11,954 bases of DNA from an archaeon (GCA_021786335.1 JAJYNM010000005.1:1-11954), one strand, 5' to 3'. Counted from the stretch's first letter, positions 1 to 7,789 are shown. The notes: generated by a model not told the origin, from the letters alone. Program-made: numbers and translations.

Positions 1-386
1 CCGACTTCCTGCAGGCTGACATCACCAACATAGGTGGGATCACCCAGGCGAAGAAGGTGAGCGTCATAGCAGAGGCCTACGGGGTGGAGATGGCCTTCCA
101 CAACGCCTTCGGTCCCATACAGAACGCGGCTACTCTCCAGGTGGATGCCACGATACCCAACTTCCTCATCCAGGAGTCGTTCTACGACGTCTTCCCAGAA
201 TGGAAGAGGAAACTAGTGAAAGGCGGGAATCCTGTCCTGAACGGATACTCCAGGGTGCCGGACAAGCCTGGTCTCGGGGTGGAGGTCGACGAGCGCATAT
301 TGAAGGAACACGCCTTCGACGGCCAAGAGTCCTTCGATCCAGACGAGCCTGTCTGGGTAGTGAAGGACACCTGGAAGAAGTCCTAG
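1..386 (+). CDS. gnaD: C-terminal part of enolase-superfamily sugar-acid dehydratase, likely D-gluconate dehydratase (5' end outside window)
   Basis: The reading frame is open from base 3 to the TAG at 384-386; only the last 127 residues are present. It belongs to the mandelate racemase branch of the enolase superfamily. The DITNIGG segment (bases 18-38) carries the Asp of the His-Asp dyad, and the His of HNAFGP (codon 99-101) is the expected general base at the end of the barrel. The C-terminal stretch with PDKPGLGV and the ending DEPVWVVKDTWKKS closely match the gluconate dehydratase of Sulfolobus as I remember it. That enzyme dehydrates gluconate (and galactonate) to 2-keto-3-deoxy sugar acid in the Entner-Doudoroff route. 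Glucose dehydrogenase, an aldehyde dehydrogenase and glycerate kinase downstream support this role. The family is sure; exact substrate could be another aldonate. The stop overlaps that of the opposing glycerate kinase gene. Confidence 0.85.
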   Translation, partial: DFLQADITNIGGITQAKKVSVIAEAYGVEMAFHNAFGPIQNAATLQVDATIPNFLIQESFYDVFPEWKRKLVKGGNPVLNGYSRVPDKPGLGVEVDERILKEHAFDGQESFDPDEPVWVVKDTWKKS

Positions 387-1744
387 AGGCTGCCGCGTAT
401 CGCGATCATGACATCATTGACGTTGGTCCCGGTAGGGCCGGTCATGATGAGGTCGCCGAGAGCCTTGAAGAACCTGTTCGAGTCGTTGTCGTCTAGGTAT
501 CGCTGAGAGTCGAGTCCCATCGCCAGAGCCCTCTCGACCGTCGTGGAATCTGCGTATGCTCCGGCCGCAGCAGTTGACCCGTCGATTCCGTCTGTTCCGA
601 AGGACACCACCGCAGTTTCGAGCGCGTGCTTAAGGCCGATGGCCGCGGCAAGGGCCAGTTCTTGGTTCCTCCCTCCGATCCCATCCCCTCTGACTGTGAC
701 AGTCGTCTCGCCTCCCCAGACCACCGCGATGCGCCTCCCTGGAGTAGACATCGCCTTGCGAACCAATCGCGCGCCAACATCCTTGGCCTCACCGGCGACC
801 CTTCCAGCCGTTCGAACTTTGTATCCCAGGCGTTGCAGGGCGTCCTTGGCAGCCGCGGTGGCGGTGTCATTGGTGCCTATCAGCGCATTCGTGACCCTGT
901 CGAATACAGGGTCGCCTGGCTTTGGCGTCTCCCTGACGCGTCCCTGGGTGCCTGAAGCGATAACCTCCCTGACAGACGCTGGAATCTTTCCCCATACTCC
1001 CCTGGCCCTAAGGACTCCTTCCGCTTCGGCGAAGGTGGTCGGGTCCGCCACAGTAGGGCCAGACGCCACCGAACTCAGGTCGTCTCCTACTACATCAGAG
1101 ATTATCAGGCCAAGGACCTGGGCCCCCCCTGCCTTCTCGACCAGGCGGCCACCCGCTATCTGAGACAGGTGCTTCCTCACGCAGTTCATCTCTCTTATCT
1201 CCGCGCCGGACCTCAAGAGGAGGTTAGTGGTGATGTCAAGCTCTTCAACGGTCAAACCTTCGAGCGGCGCTGGCATCAGCGCGGACCCTCCACCGGACAG
1301 CAGGGCAATCACCAAGTCGTCTTCCGATACCCCCTTCAGCGCGCCAAGCATTTGCCTGACCCCTTTCACCCCCTTCTTAGAGGGGAGCGGATGGGTCGAG
1401 GTCACGAACCTTATCTTCTCCAGCTTCGGGAGAAACGTCTGATAGTCTGGGACAACCACGACCCCCCGGTCAAGCTCCCGTCCCAGCAGATGTTCAAGCT
1501 CGACAGCCATAAGCCCTGATGCCTTCCCCCCTCCCACCACCACGATCTTGCGGAGGTCCGCCAGTCGACGGGCAACGTCATTCACCTCAAGTTCCCCCCC
1601 ATGGACCCGGACGGCCCTCCTCACGAGCAGGGCCGGATCTGCAACCTCTAGAGCAGCTTTGACAGCCAAGAGGGCGTCCCTTCTGATCCCCTTTGCCTTC
1701 TCGATGTCTGCTCCCAAATCTCCAGTGGGCATAAGCCATGGCAT
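383..1744 (-). CDS. Glycerate 2-kinase, MOFRL/DUF4147 family
   Basis: A 453-residue protein, normal length for the MOFRL-type glycerate kinases, which phosphorylate D-glycerate to 2-phosphoglycerate with ATP. Conserved family segments, numbered from the first ATG, are GGGKAS (71-76, Lys74), HPLPS (118-122), SGGGSAL (150-156), the NCVRKHLS segment (187-194), the SDVVGDD...SGPT loop (216-231), GGETTVTV...GGRNQE (344-362) and GTDGIDG (383-389). The tail TGPTGTNVND is also family-typical. The N-terminal ~230 residues correspond to DUF4147 and the C-terminal third to MOFRL. In the non-phosphorylative/branched Entner-Doudoroff pathway this enzyme returns glycerate to lower glycolysis, matching its neighbours. 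A second ATG at 1732 (449 residues) may be the true start, because the TATA-like box at 1757-1766 would place transcription start near 1736. The gene converges on the dehydratase and diverges from the aldehyde dehydrogenase. Confidence 0.93.
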   Translation of the reverse strand: MPWLMPTGDLGADIEKAKGIRRDALLAVKAALEVADPALLVRRAVRVHGGELEVNDVARRLADLRKIVVVGGGKASGLMAVELEHLLGRELDRGVVVVPDYQTFLPKLEKIRFVTSTHPLPSKKGVKGVRQMLGALKGVSEDDLVIALLSGGGSALMPAPLEGLTVEELDITTNLLLRSGAEIREMNCVRKHLSQIAGGRLVEKAGGAQVLGLIISDVVGDDLSSVASGPTVADPTTFAEAEGVLRARGVWGKIPASVREVIASGTQGRVRETPKPGDPVFDRVTNALIGTNDTATAAAKDALQRLGYKVRTAGRVAGEAKDVGARLVRKAMSTPGRRIAVVWGGETTVTVRGDGIGGRNQELALAAAIGLKHALETAVVSFGTDGIDGSTAAAGAYADSTTVERALAMGLDSQRYLDDNDSNRFFKALGDLIMTGPTGTNVNDVMIAIRGSL

Positions 1745-1756
1745 CGCACCCCAACA

Positions 1757-1766
1757 TGTAAATACG
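1757..1766. promoter_or_regulatory. TATA-like box shared by divergent glycerate kinase and aldehyde dehydrogenase genes
   Basis: TGTAAATACG is the most AT-rich segment between the two divergent genes and reads as a TATA-like element in either direction. About 26 nt downstream on the minus strand falls near 1736, giving a nearly leaderless mRNA if the kinase starts at the ATG at 1732. On the plus strand it falls near 1787, giving a leader of about 22 nt before the aldehyde dehydrogenase ATG at 1809. Assignment rests on position and composition only. Confidence 0.4.
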
Positions 1767-1808
1767 ATGCCCGGTCAATTGTCCTTGAGTTTGACTCTTG
1801 TAACTGAG

Positions 1809-3269
1809 ATGATGTACATCGATGGCGAGTGGGTACGCGGCTCGCGCGAAGAGACGATTGACGTCGTCAATCCGGCGACGGAGCAGATCTTCGCCACCGT
1901 CCCCCGAGGATCCAGGGAGGACGCCAAACGGGCCTTGGATTCTGCCGCTGAAGCGCAGAGGGGGTGGGAACGAATAGCTCCTCTTGAGCGAGCGTCTTAC
2001 CTGAAGACCATGGCTCGGCTCATCAGGGAAAATAGTGAGGACCTCGCAAAAGTGCTTACATCGGAGCAGGGCAAGCCCCTCTTCGAGGCGAGGCTCGAGG
2101 TAGAAGGCTCAGCAGAGCACTTCGAATACTACGCGGAGTTCGCACGCAGGATTGAGGGGGACGTCCTCCCCAGCGACAATCCGAGGCAGACAGTCATGAT
2201 ACTCAGGCTCCCTATAGGAGTAGTGGCCGCGATCACGCCGTGGAACTTCCCGTCGGCCATGGTGGCGAGGAAGCTGGCACCTGCGCTCATCACGGGCAAC
2301 GCTGTCGTGGTAAAGCCATCGAGCAACACCCCGCTTAGCGCCATCGAAATAGTCAAGATTGCGCAGCGAGCCGGAGTACCAAAGGGGGTCGTAAACCTAG
2401 TGACCGGGAACGGGTCAGAGGCAGGAGATGAGCTATGCGGGAACAAGAAGACAGGTCTAGTGACCATGACCGGGAGCACGGAGGCAGGGAGGAAGATAAT
2501 GCAGCGGGCATCGACGCAGATCGGAAAGCTCATCCTCGAGCTCGGCGGGAAAGCCCCCCTGATCGTATGGCGGGACGCAGACCTGGAGTGGGCGTTGAAA
2601 TGCGCATTATGGGCAAGGTATTGGAACTGCGGTCAGACCTGCATAAGCGCAGAGAGGATGTATCTTGACAGAGAGGTCAAGGAGAAATTCATGTCGAAGT
2701 TCGTCGAGATGTCGAGGAGGCTCAGGATAGGCGACCCCGTATCCCCCGGGACGGACCTCGGCCCGATGGTGAGCGCCCGTGAGCGGGAGACCAGCGAGAA
2801 GTTCATCGACCTTGCTCGAGACGCAGGGTCGACTCTCGTACTCGGCGGGGTGCGCCCTCCTTCGATGCCCAAGGGATGGTATCTAGAGCCGACCATAATC
2901 GATGACGTCGACCAGAGTTCACCACTCGTGCAGAAAGAAATCTTCGGACCGGTCGTACCGGTGCTGGAGGTGGAGTCATTCGACCATGCCGTCGAAATGG
3001 CCAACGACTCCGATTACGGACTGGCCTCCTACGTCTTCACCAAAGACAACCGCAACGTCATGAAGGCGATGCACGAAATCAAGTTTGGCGAGACGTACAT
3101 CAACCAGGTGGGACCCGAACAACTCCAGGGGGCTCACACAGGCTTCAGGATGTCCGGACTCGGAGCAGAAGGCTCAAGGCACGGCCTCGACCTCTACACC
3201 CAACTGAAAACTTGCTACATTGACTGGAGCGACAGTCCTTCCCTCTCGTACTTGTTTCCCTACAGCTGA
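1809..3269 (+). CDS. NAD(P)-dependent aldehyde dehydrogenase, candidate non-phosphorylating glyceraldehyde dehydrogenase
   Basis: A 486-residue protein of classic ALDH superfamily length. Numbered from the ATG at 1809, it has PWNFPS (145-150, Asn146 stabilising the oxyanion), VVVKPS (166-171, Lys169 in the cofactor pocket), ELGG (244-247, Glu244 general base), CGQTC (274-278, Cys278 the nucleophile) and KEIFGP (376-381). It oxidises an aldehyde irreversibly to the acid. The setting points to D-glyceraldehyde to glycerate, the step before glycerate kinase, as in the ALDH-type enzymes of Thermoplasma and Picrophilus. Lactaldehyde or a semialdehyde cannot be excluded from sequence. The frame is open upstream to 1548, but the ALDH domain begins at MMYIDGEW, so ATG 1809 (or 1812) is chosen; upstream codons overlap the opposing kinase gene. 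Glucose dehydrogenase follows after 6 nt, so they are probably cotranscribed. Confidence 0.9.
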   Translation: MMYIDGEWVRGSREETIDVVNPATEQIFATVPRGSREDAKRALDSAAEAQRGWERIAPLERASYLKTMARLIRENSEDLAKVLTSEQGKPLFEARLEVEGSAEHFEYYAEFARRIEGDVLPSDNPRQTVMILRLPIGVVAAITPWNFPSAMVARKLAPALITGNAVVVKPSSNTPLSAIEIVKIAQRAGVPKGVVNLVTGNGSEAGDELCGNKKTGLVTMTGSTEAGRKIMQRASTQIGKLILELGGKAPLIVWRDADLEWALKCALWARYWNCGQTCISAERMYLDREVKEKFMSKFVEMSRRLRIGDPVSPGTDLGPMVSARERETSEKFIDLARDAGSTLVLGGVRPPSMPKGWYLEPTIIDDVDQSSPLVQKEIFGPVVPVLEVESFDHAVEMANDSDYGLASYVFTKDNRNVMKAMHEIKFGETYINQVGPEQLQGAHTGFRMSGLGAEGSRHGLDLYTQLKTCYIDWSDSPSLSYLFPYS

Positions 3270-3275
3270 GCTGCC

Positions 3276-4346
3276 ATGAAAGCTGTAACTGTCACGCCAG
3301 GGACTGCGGGGTCTGTTTCGCTGAAAGAGGTCCCGGTGCCTGCCCCGAAGCCTCGACAGCTTCTCCTCAGGGTCCTGAAGGTTGGAATCTGCGGCACCGA
3401 CATGGACATCGTGAACGGGTTCTACGGGGAGGCCCCAGCGAGGTCCCCATATCTGATCCTTGGTCACGAGTCACTGTCCAGAGTAGAGGGCATCGGTCCA
3501 GGATGCAAGGGTTTCAAGAAAGGGGACCTAGTGGTTCCCACGGTACGGAGGGGTTGCCCTGAGAACTGTCTCAACTGCAGAAGCGGGGAGTCTGACATGT
3601 GCCTCACAGGGCACTACAAGGAGCATGGGATTAAGGGCCTCCATGGGTTCGCAAGCGAGTTGACAGTCAGCGACTCACGGTTCGTCGTCAAGCTCCCTGA
3701 ATCCCTATCTGAGGTGGGTGTTCTCCTCGAACCGCTTACAATAGTGGAGAAAGGAATCGAGCAGGCCTTACGTATCCAGAATGCGCGGATGAGATGGAAG
3801 CCGAGTACAGCCCTGGTACTAGGGTCTGGGCCAGTCGGACTCCTCGCTACTGCGCTCTTACGGCAGATGGGGCTGGCTGTGACCACCGTTGCCAGGAAGC
3901 CCGCAGACACCCCAAAGGCAAGGTTGGCCTCTTCTACCGGTGCTGTCTATGTCGATGTCCAAGACAGGCCGCTGTCGTCCATGGAAGACAAGTTCGACCT
4001 GGTCTTCGAAGCGACTGGCTCAACATCGGTGGCGCTGGAGGCTCAGAATCTCTGCGGCACCAATGGAGTGGTCTCATTCGTAGGGATCTACAAGTCGCAG
4101 GCCGAAACGGAAGATGCGGGGAAGGTGTTCACCAATCTGGTGCTGGGGAACCGCGTCTACTTCGGATCTGTCAACGCCAACATCTCATACTTCCGCAAGG
4201 GGGCATCTGACTTGGTCAAGATCAGGAGGAAATGGAATGGCTTCCTCGAAGGAATCTTGACTAACCATGTACCTCTGACGAAGGCGGAGTCGGCTTACAC
4301 CCCCAAGGGGGAAGACGATGTCAAAACCGTCTTGGAAATGGAATGA
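3276..4346 (+). CDS. gdh: Archaeal zinc-dependent glucose (aldose) 1-dehydrogenase, MDR superfamily
   Basis: A 356-residue medium-chain dehydrogenase that oxidises glucose, and often galactose or pentoses, to the lactone in the first Entner-Doudoroff step. Likely catalytic zinc and active-site residues are Cys39 and Thr41 (GICGTD), His64-Glu65 (LGHES) and Glu152 (LLEP). The structural zinc loop has four cysteines at 94, 98, 101 and 109 after an RRG. The Rossmann motif is LGSGPVG (182-188), followed by an ARKP turn (206-209) whose Arg/Lys would suit the 2'-phosphate of NADP; cofactor preference is inference. The DIVNG segment after the catalytic Cys and the RRGC loop are distinctive of the archaeal glucose dehydrogenase family rather than alcohol dehydrogenases. 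It starts 6 nt after the aldehyde dehydrogenase stop without a clear Shine-Dalgarno, consistent with one transcript. Confidence 0.92.
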   Translation: MKAVTVTPGTAGSVSLKEVPVPAPKPRQLLLRVLKVGICGTDMDIVNGFYGEAPARSPYLILGHESLSRVEGIGPGCKGFKKGDLVVPTVRRGCPENCLNCRSGESDMCLTGHYKEHGIKGLHGFASELTVSDSRFVVKLPESLSEVGVLLEPLTIVEKGIEQALRIQNARMRWKPSTALVLGSGPVGLLATALLRQMGLAVTTVARKPADTPKARLASSTGAVYVDVQDRPLSSMEDKFDLVFEATGSTSVALEAQNLCGTNGVVSFVGIYKSQAETEDAGKVFTNLVLGNRVYFGSVNANISYFRKGASDLVKIRRKWNGFLEGILTNHVPLTKAESAYTPKGEDDVKTVLEME

Positions 4347-4558
4347 CTTTCAATGTCGTGCTTCCGATGCTAGCAACCCGCGTGCAAATCCTGAACGCTG
4401 AGTCGTGAAACGTAAATACCGGTCGGCGGCGCTACATCGAGACCACTCGTGTTTGCATCAAAATATCTGTCAAAGGCGCTGTTTGCCGTCCAGAAGCAAC
4501 GCCGGATGTAGTCGATTCGCCAATATGACCATCATCTGCTGGTCCGCCAGAGTTCACC
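4347..4558. other. Intergenic region of 212 nt between glucose dehydrogenase and GH15 genes
   Basis: No convincing gene or RNA was found. It contains a TATA-like GTAAATAC at 4412-4419, an AT-rich segment ATCAAAATATC at 4458-4468 and a weaker CAATATGA at 4521-4528. The last lies about the right distance from the GH15 ATG at 4559 for a short-leader transcript. There is no T-run that would clearly end the upstream transcript. Confidence 0.5.
4412..4419 (+). promoter_or_regulatory. Possible TATA-like element upstream of GH15 gene
   Basis: GTAAATAC is identical to the core of the element at 1758-1765 in the divergent kinase/aldehyde dehydrogenase promoter. In both places a CCGGTC follows: directly here (4419-4424) and after a five-base gap there (1771-1776). 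If it is a TATA box, transcription would begin near 4441, leaving a leader of about 118 nt before the GH15 gene. Support is by composition and recurrence only. Confidence 0.25.
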
Positions 4559-6424
4559 ATGGTTTCTCATCGCACGACTGACGCTGGCGAGATGCAGGTA
4601 GGAGGCAGTCCGAAGCCATTCTCCTTGCCCCCGCCAGACGGCTACAAGCCGATCTCCGGGTATGGAATCATCGGGAATACAAGGACGGCTGCGCTGGTCG
4701 GATACGACGGTTCCATAGACTGGTGTTGCATGCCCAAGTTCAGCTCTCCGAGCATCTTCGCCGCCATTCTGGACCGCGGGAAGGGAGGGCGATGGGGGAT
4801 ACAGCCGACCGCCGGGGCGATTTCGACCCAGTCCTACCTAGAGGACACGAACATACTCAGGACCGAGTTTCGTAGCGTGACATCCCGCGTCATCCTGACC
4901 GACTTCATGCCCTGTTCTCTCACCCAACAAGCGTGGTCTGCGCCGCCAGAGATCCACAGGGTGGTGCAGTGCTTGAGCGGGAGGATGCAACTCAAGCTCG
5001 AATTCAATCCAGTCTTCAACTATGGCTACTTGACGCCCAAGTTCGCCGCGACCACTTTCGGGGTCAAGGCGACGAGCAGGAAGGAGGAGATCGCCCTCTC
5101 GAGCTCCATCCCATTCCAAGTATCCGAGTCAGGGGCGTCAGCAGAGTTCACCTTGACCCAGGGGGAAAAGAAGGCCTTCGTACTCAGCTATGGCGAAGAC
5201 GAGCCGCGGAAAGTGGATGAATACCACACCGAGAGGCAGCGTGCTAAGACCGAAGTGTTCTGGATGGACTGGGTGGCACTTTTGAGGTACAGGGGGAGGT
5301 GGAGAGACGCGGTGGTACGGTCTGCCCTCACGCTGAAACTTCTCATCTACTCGCCGACTGGAGCCATGGTCGCCGCGCCGACCACTTCACTACCAGAATC
5401 GATAGGAAATGGGCGGAACTGGGACTACAGATATTCATGGCTCCGAGACTCGGCCAGCGCCCTCTGGGCGTTTCACAGCATAGGCTACAAGAGTGAAAGC
5501 GAAGCTTACCTTCACTGGTTGATTGACAACAACCCATCTCTGGACATGGACCTCAGGCTGATGTATGACATTGACGGGGGCAGCAGGATACAGGAAAAGG
5601 TCCTCGACCAACTCGAGGGATACAGAAGGTCGTACCCGGTCAGGGTCGGGAACCAGGCCGTCAGACAGGTGCAGTATGACGCCTACGGATACATGCTGGA
5701 TGCTCTCTACTTCTCAACTAGGCACGGCCGCCAGGTGGACAACGAAATGTATTACAGGTTCGTCAAGCCCCTTGCCAACTTCATAGTCGAGCACTGGTCC
5801 GAACCGGGGAACGGAATCTGGGAAATCAGGGGCGAACAGAAACACTACGTATACACGAAGGCGTGGTGCCACGCGGGTCTGAAGAGAGCAGTCAAGATAG
5901 CTGAGACGGCGGGGCATGAAGACGACGTACCCACATGGAAGGCCGCGATGAGGCAGATCAAGGAGGAAGTACTCCACGATGGCTGGAACGCCAAGAGAGG
6001 CTCCTTCGTCATGCACTATGGGTCAGAGTTCCTGGACGCGGCGACGCTGATGCTCCCGCTCATCGGCTTCCTACCGGCGAACGACGAGAAGATGCGAGCG
6101 ACCATCGAGGCCGTCAGAAGGGAGCTCTCGGAGGGGGCCCTCGTCTACAGGTACAAGGCTGAAGATGGCCTTGAGGGGGAAGAAGGCGCGTTCGTGCTAT
6201 GCGGCTTCTGGTTGGTCGCCTGCCTTGCAAGGCTCGGCATGGTAGAGGAGGCTACGAAGAATTTCGATGAGCTCCTGGGGCACGCAAGCCACTTGGGCCT
6301 CTATCCTGAAGAAGTCGACCCCAAGACAGGGGAGGCACTAGGGAACTTCCCTCAGGCCTTCAGCCACATGGGGCTCATACTCGCGGCCAAGGAAATCGAA
6401 GACGCCACGATGAGGACCAAGTAG
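4559..6424 (+). CDS. GH15 family glycoside hydrolase (glucoamylase or trehalase type)
   Basis: A 621-residue protein with GH15 architecture: an N-terminal beta-sandwich beginning at YKPISGYGIIGN (29-40) and DGSIDW (50-55), then the (alpha/alpha)6 barrel from about residue 245. Barrel signatures are NWDYRYSWLRDS (287-298), GYR...PVRVGN (354-365), the general acid Glu422 in GIWEIRG, and the general base, probably Glu584, in PEEVDPKTGE...GNFPQAFSH (583-603). GH15 members invert alpha-glucosidic bonds, releasing beta-glucose from starch or dextrin, and archaeal members include trehalases. No signal peptide is visible, so action is likely intracellular. The first ~27 residues precede the usual family start, and ATG at 4592 is an alternative. 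Neighbouring glycosyltransferase and phosphatase genes favour trehalase or a related disaccharide hydrolase, but the substrate is not decided by sequence. Confidence 0.9.
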   Translation: MVSHRTTDAGEMQVGGSPKPFSLPPPDGYKPISGYGIIGNTRTAALVGYDGSIDWCCMPKFSSPSIFAAILDRGKGGRWGIQPTAGAISTQSYLEDTNILRTEFRSVTSRVILTDFMPCSLTQQAWSAPPEIHRVVQCLSGRMQLKLEFNPVFNYGYLTPKFAATTFGVKATSRKEEIALSSSIPFQVSESGASAEFTLTQGEKKAFVLSYGEDEPRKVDEYHTERQRAKTEVFWMDWVALLRYRGRWRDAVVRSALTLKLLIYSPTGAMVAAPTTSLPESIGNGRNWDYRYSWLRDSASALWAFHSIGYKSESEAYLHWLIDNNPSLDMDLRLMYDIDGGSRIQEKVLDQLEGYRRSYPVRVGNQAVRQVQYDAYGYMLDALYFSTRHGRQVDNEMYYRFVKPLANFIVEHWSEPGNGIWEIRGEQKHYVYTKAWCHAGLKRAVKIAETAGHEDDVPTWKAAMRQIKEEVLHDGWNAKRGSFVMHYGSEFLDAATLMLPLIGFLPANDEKMRATIEAVRRELSEGALVYRYKAEDGLEGEEGAFVLCGFWLVACLARLGMVEEATKNFDELLGHASHLGLYPEEVDPKTGEALGNFPQAFSHMGLILAAKEIEDATMRTK

Positions 6425-6442
6425 TCTATCGAACAGACTGGC

Positions 6443-7789
6443 TCAGCGGTACCCAGCCGCGGTCTCCTCAAGAACCGCCTTTATTCCCTTTGCTGCGTCG
6501 CCAACCAGACACCTCTTCACAGTCACTGCTCCGTTATCCCCAAGATGCTCACCGCTGGGACCGATGGCCTTGAGGGCTCCTTCTGCGAGCCCCGCGTCAT
6601 CGCCGGGTTTGAAGGTGTATCCGTTGGACCCTTCGATTACCAGTTCCGACACCCCTGCCCCCTCGCTGACCACTGCCGGCTTCTTGTTCAGCCACCCTTC
6701 GAGTACCGTGATCCCGAACCCCTCGATTCTCGACGGCAGTAAAACTGCTGAAGCTAGAGCGTAGGCCGCCCTGACCTCTTCCACCGGGGCATACCCCAGG
6801 AACGTCGTCCTGTCGCTCACCTTGAGCCGCTTCGCCGTGCTGATGAGGTGTTCCTTCCAGACGGTCCCCTTGTCCCTCCCCAGGCCGCCTGTCCTGCTCG
6901 ACGAGAAGCTCCCGTTGCCCACAAGCAGTAGCCTGACCTTTGCCCTGTTCATCATCCTCGCAATGGCTCGGATTGCAACATCCTGGGACTTCACAGGGTC
7001 CATCCGCGCAACAGTGAGCAGTAACTTCTCGTCTGCCTTCAGGCCAATTTTCTCCCTGAGCGCCTGCTTCGCAGCCGAGGATGGAGCCTTCCATCCCTCC
7101 TCGTCTATGTATGGGTAGAGCTGGTGGGCATGTCCTCTGTATCCAGACTTTAGCAGGCCTTCAAGGTCCTTCTTCGTGCTGACTATGACCGAGTCGAAAC
7201 CCTCGAGCGCCCTACGCACGAAACCTCCAAGGCGGCCGAGGTTCTCGGGCCTGAACGGGACGTGCCACCGAAGCACGGCGGGTGCGGATATCCCAATCAG
7301 CTGCCCGGTCTGTATCAGTTGGAAGTCATGAATGTAGAAGATATCGACGTCTCCGACGTAGTGGAAGAGCTTCTCTGTGTTCGCCCAGTTATAATGTACG
7401 TAACCTAGGTACTCCTTCCTGTTGAACGGACGGGCTCCTAGACCATGTATGATAGACCAGAATTCTTCTTTGAAGGATCCGTAGTCCTTGAGATGCCGGT
7501 CTCCGAGCTCCACATGCGAGACCACGACGTCATCTAGCTTGACCCGCGGCGGATATTTGATCCCCAGGCTGATCCAGACAGAATCCTTGGCAAATCCCGT
7601 CTTGGTAAGGTTCGATATCAAAGGGAGGACCATCGCCGTGACCCCTCCAGGCGCAAACACGTAGTCGACCCCCTCCCGCAGGGATTTCAGGTCGACTGGG
7701 TCGTCCAGTTCGCCGTACTTCTCTTGCAGCTCCGCATAGTCAACCTTGAACCTCACCGGCGGGGTCTGAGTGTTGATGCAGATTCTCAT
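6443..7789 (-). CDS. GT4-type glycosyltransferase, candidate trehalose-phosphate or trehalose synthase
   Basis: A 448-residue GT-B fold glycosyltransferase. The C-terminal donor domain has VARMDPVKSQD (260-270, Arg262 and Lys267 expected to bind the nucleotide-sugar phosphates), VGNGSF (290-295) and the E-x7-E motif EGFGITVLE (356-364). The N-terminal half has IHDFQLIQ (153-160) and LRWHVPFRPENL (173-184), which resemble the HDYQL and HIPFP elements of OtsA-type trehalose-6-phosphate synthases and the matching region of TreT trehalose synthases. A GT4 trehalose-6-phosphate synthase paired with a HAD phosphatase has been described in Sulfolobus acidocaldarius (from memory). Other GT4/HAD pairs make sucrose or mannosylfructose, so the product is inferred. 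The ATG overlaps the phosphatase TGA (ATGA), indicating coupling. The gene converges on GH15 with 18 nt between stops. Confidence 0.8.
   Translation of the reverse strand: MRICINTQTPPVRFKVDYAELQEKYGELDDPVDLKSLREGVDYVFAPGGVTAMVLPLISNLTKTGFAKDSVWISLGIKYPPRVKLDDVVVSHVELGDRHLKDYGSFKEEFWSIIHGLGARPFNRKEYLGYVHYNWANTEKLFHYVGDVDIFYIHDFQLIQTGQLIGISAPAVLRWHVPFRPENLGRLGGFVRRALEGFDSVIVSTKKDLEGLLKSGYRGHAHQLYPYIDEEGWKAPSSAAKQALREKIGLKADEKLLLTVARMDPVKSQDVAIRAIARMMNRAKVRLLLVGNGSFSSSRTGGLGRDKGTVWKEHLISTAKRLKVSDRTTFLGYAPVEEVRAAYALASAVLLPSRIEGFGITVLEGWLNKKPAVVSEGAGVSELVIEGSNGYTFKPGDDAGLAEGALKAIGPSGEHLGDNGAVTVKRCLVGDAAKGIKAVLEETAAGYR

Noticed and set aside
543..1163. A 206-codon open frame opposite the glycerate kinase
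   Set aside because: It is a shadow of the kinase gene: low-complexity Ser/Pro/Ala/Thr-rich translation with no domain motif, while the opposite strand has a full family match.
1548..1808. N-terminal extension of the aldehyde dehydrogenase frame
   Set aside because: These codons overlap the glycerate kinase on the other strand, and their Ser/Arg/Ala-rich translation is unlike any ALDH; the domain begins at 1809.
4432..4511. Inverted pair CTACATC / GATGTAG in the gap before GH15 as an RNA structure
   Set aside because: The match is only seven bases, separated by more than 60 nt, with imperfect flanks; no stable nested structure is evident by eye.
6423..6439. Inverted repeat AGTCT/AGACT between the GH15 and glycosyltransferase stops as a bidirectional terminator
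   Set aside because: The stem is only five pairs with a seven-base loop and no T-run follows on either strand, so it is not distinguishable from chance.
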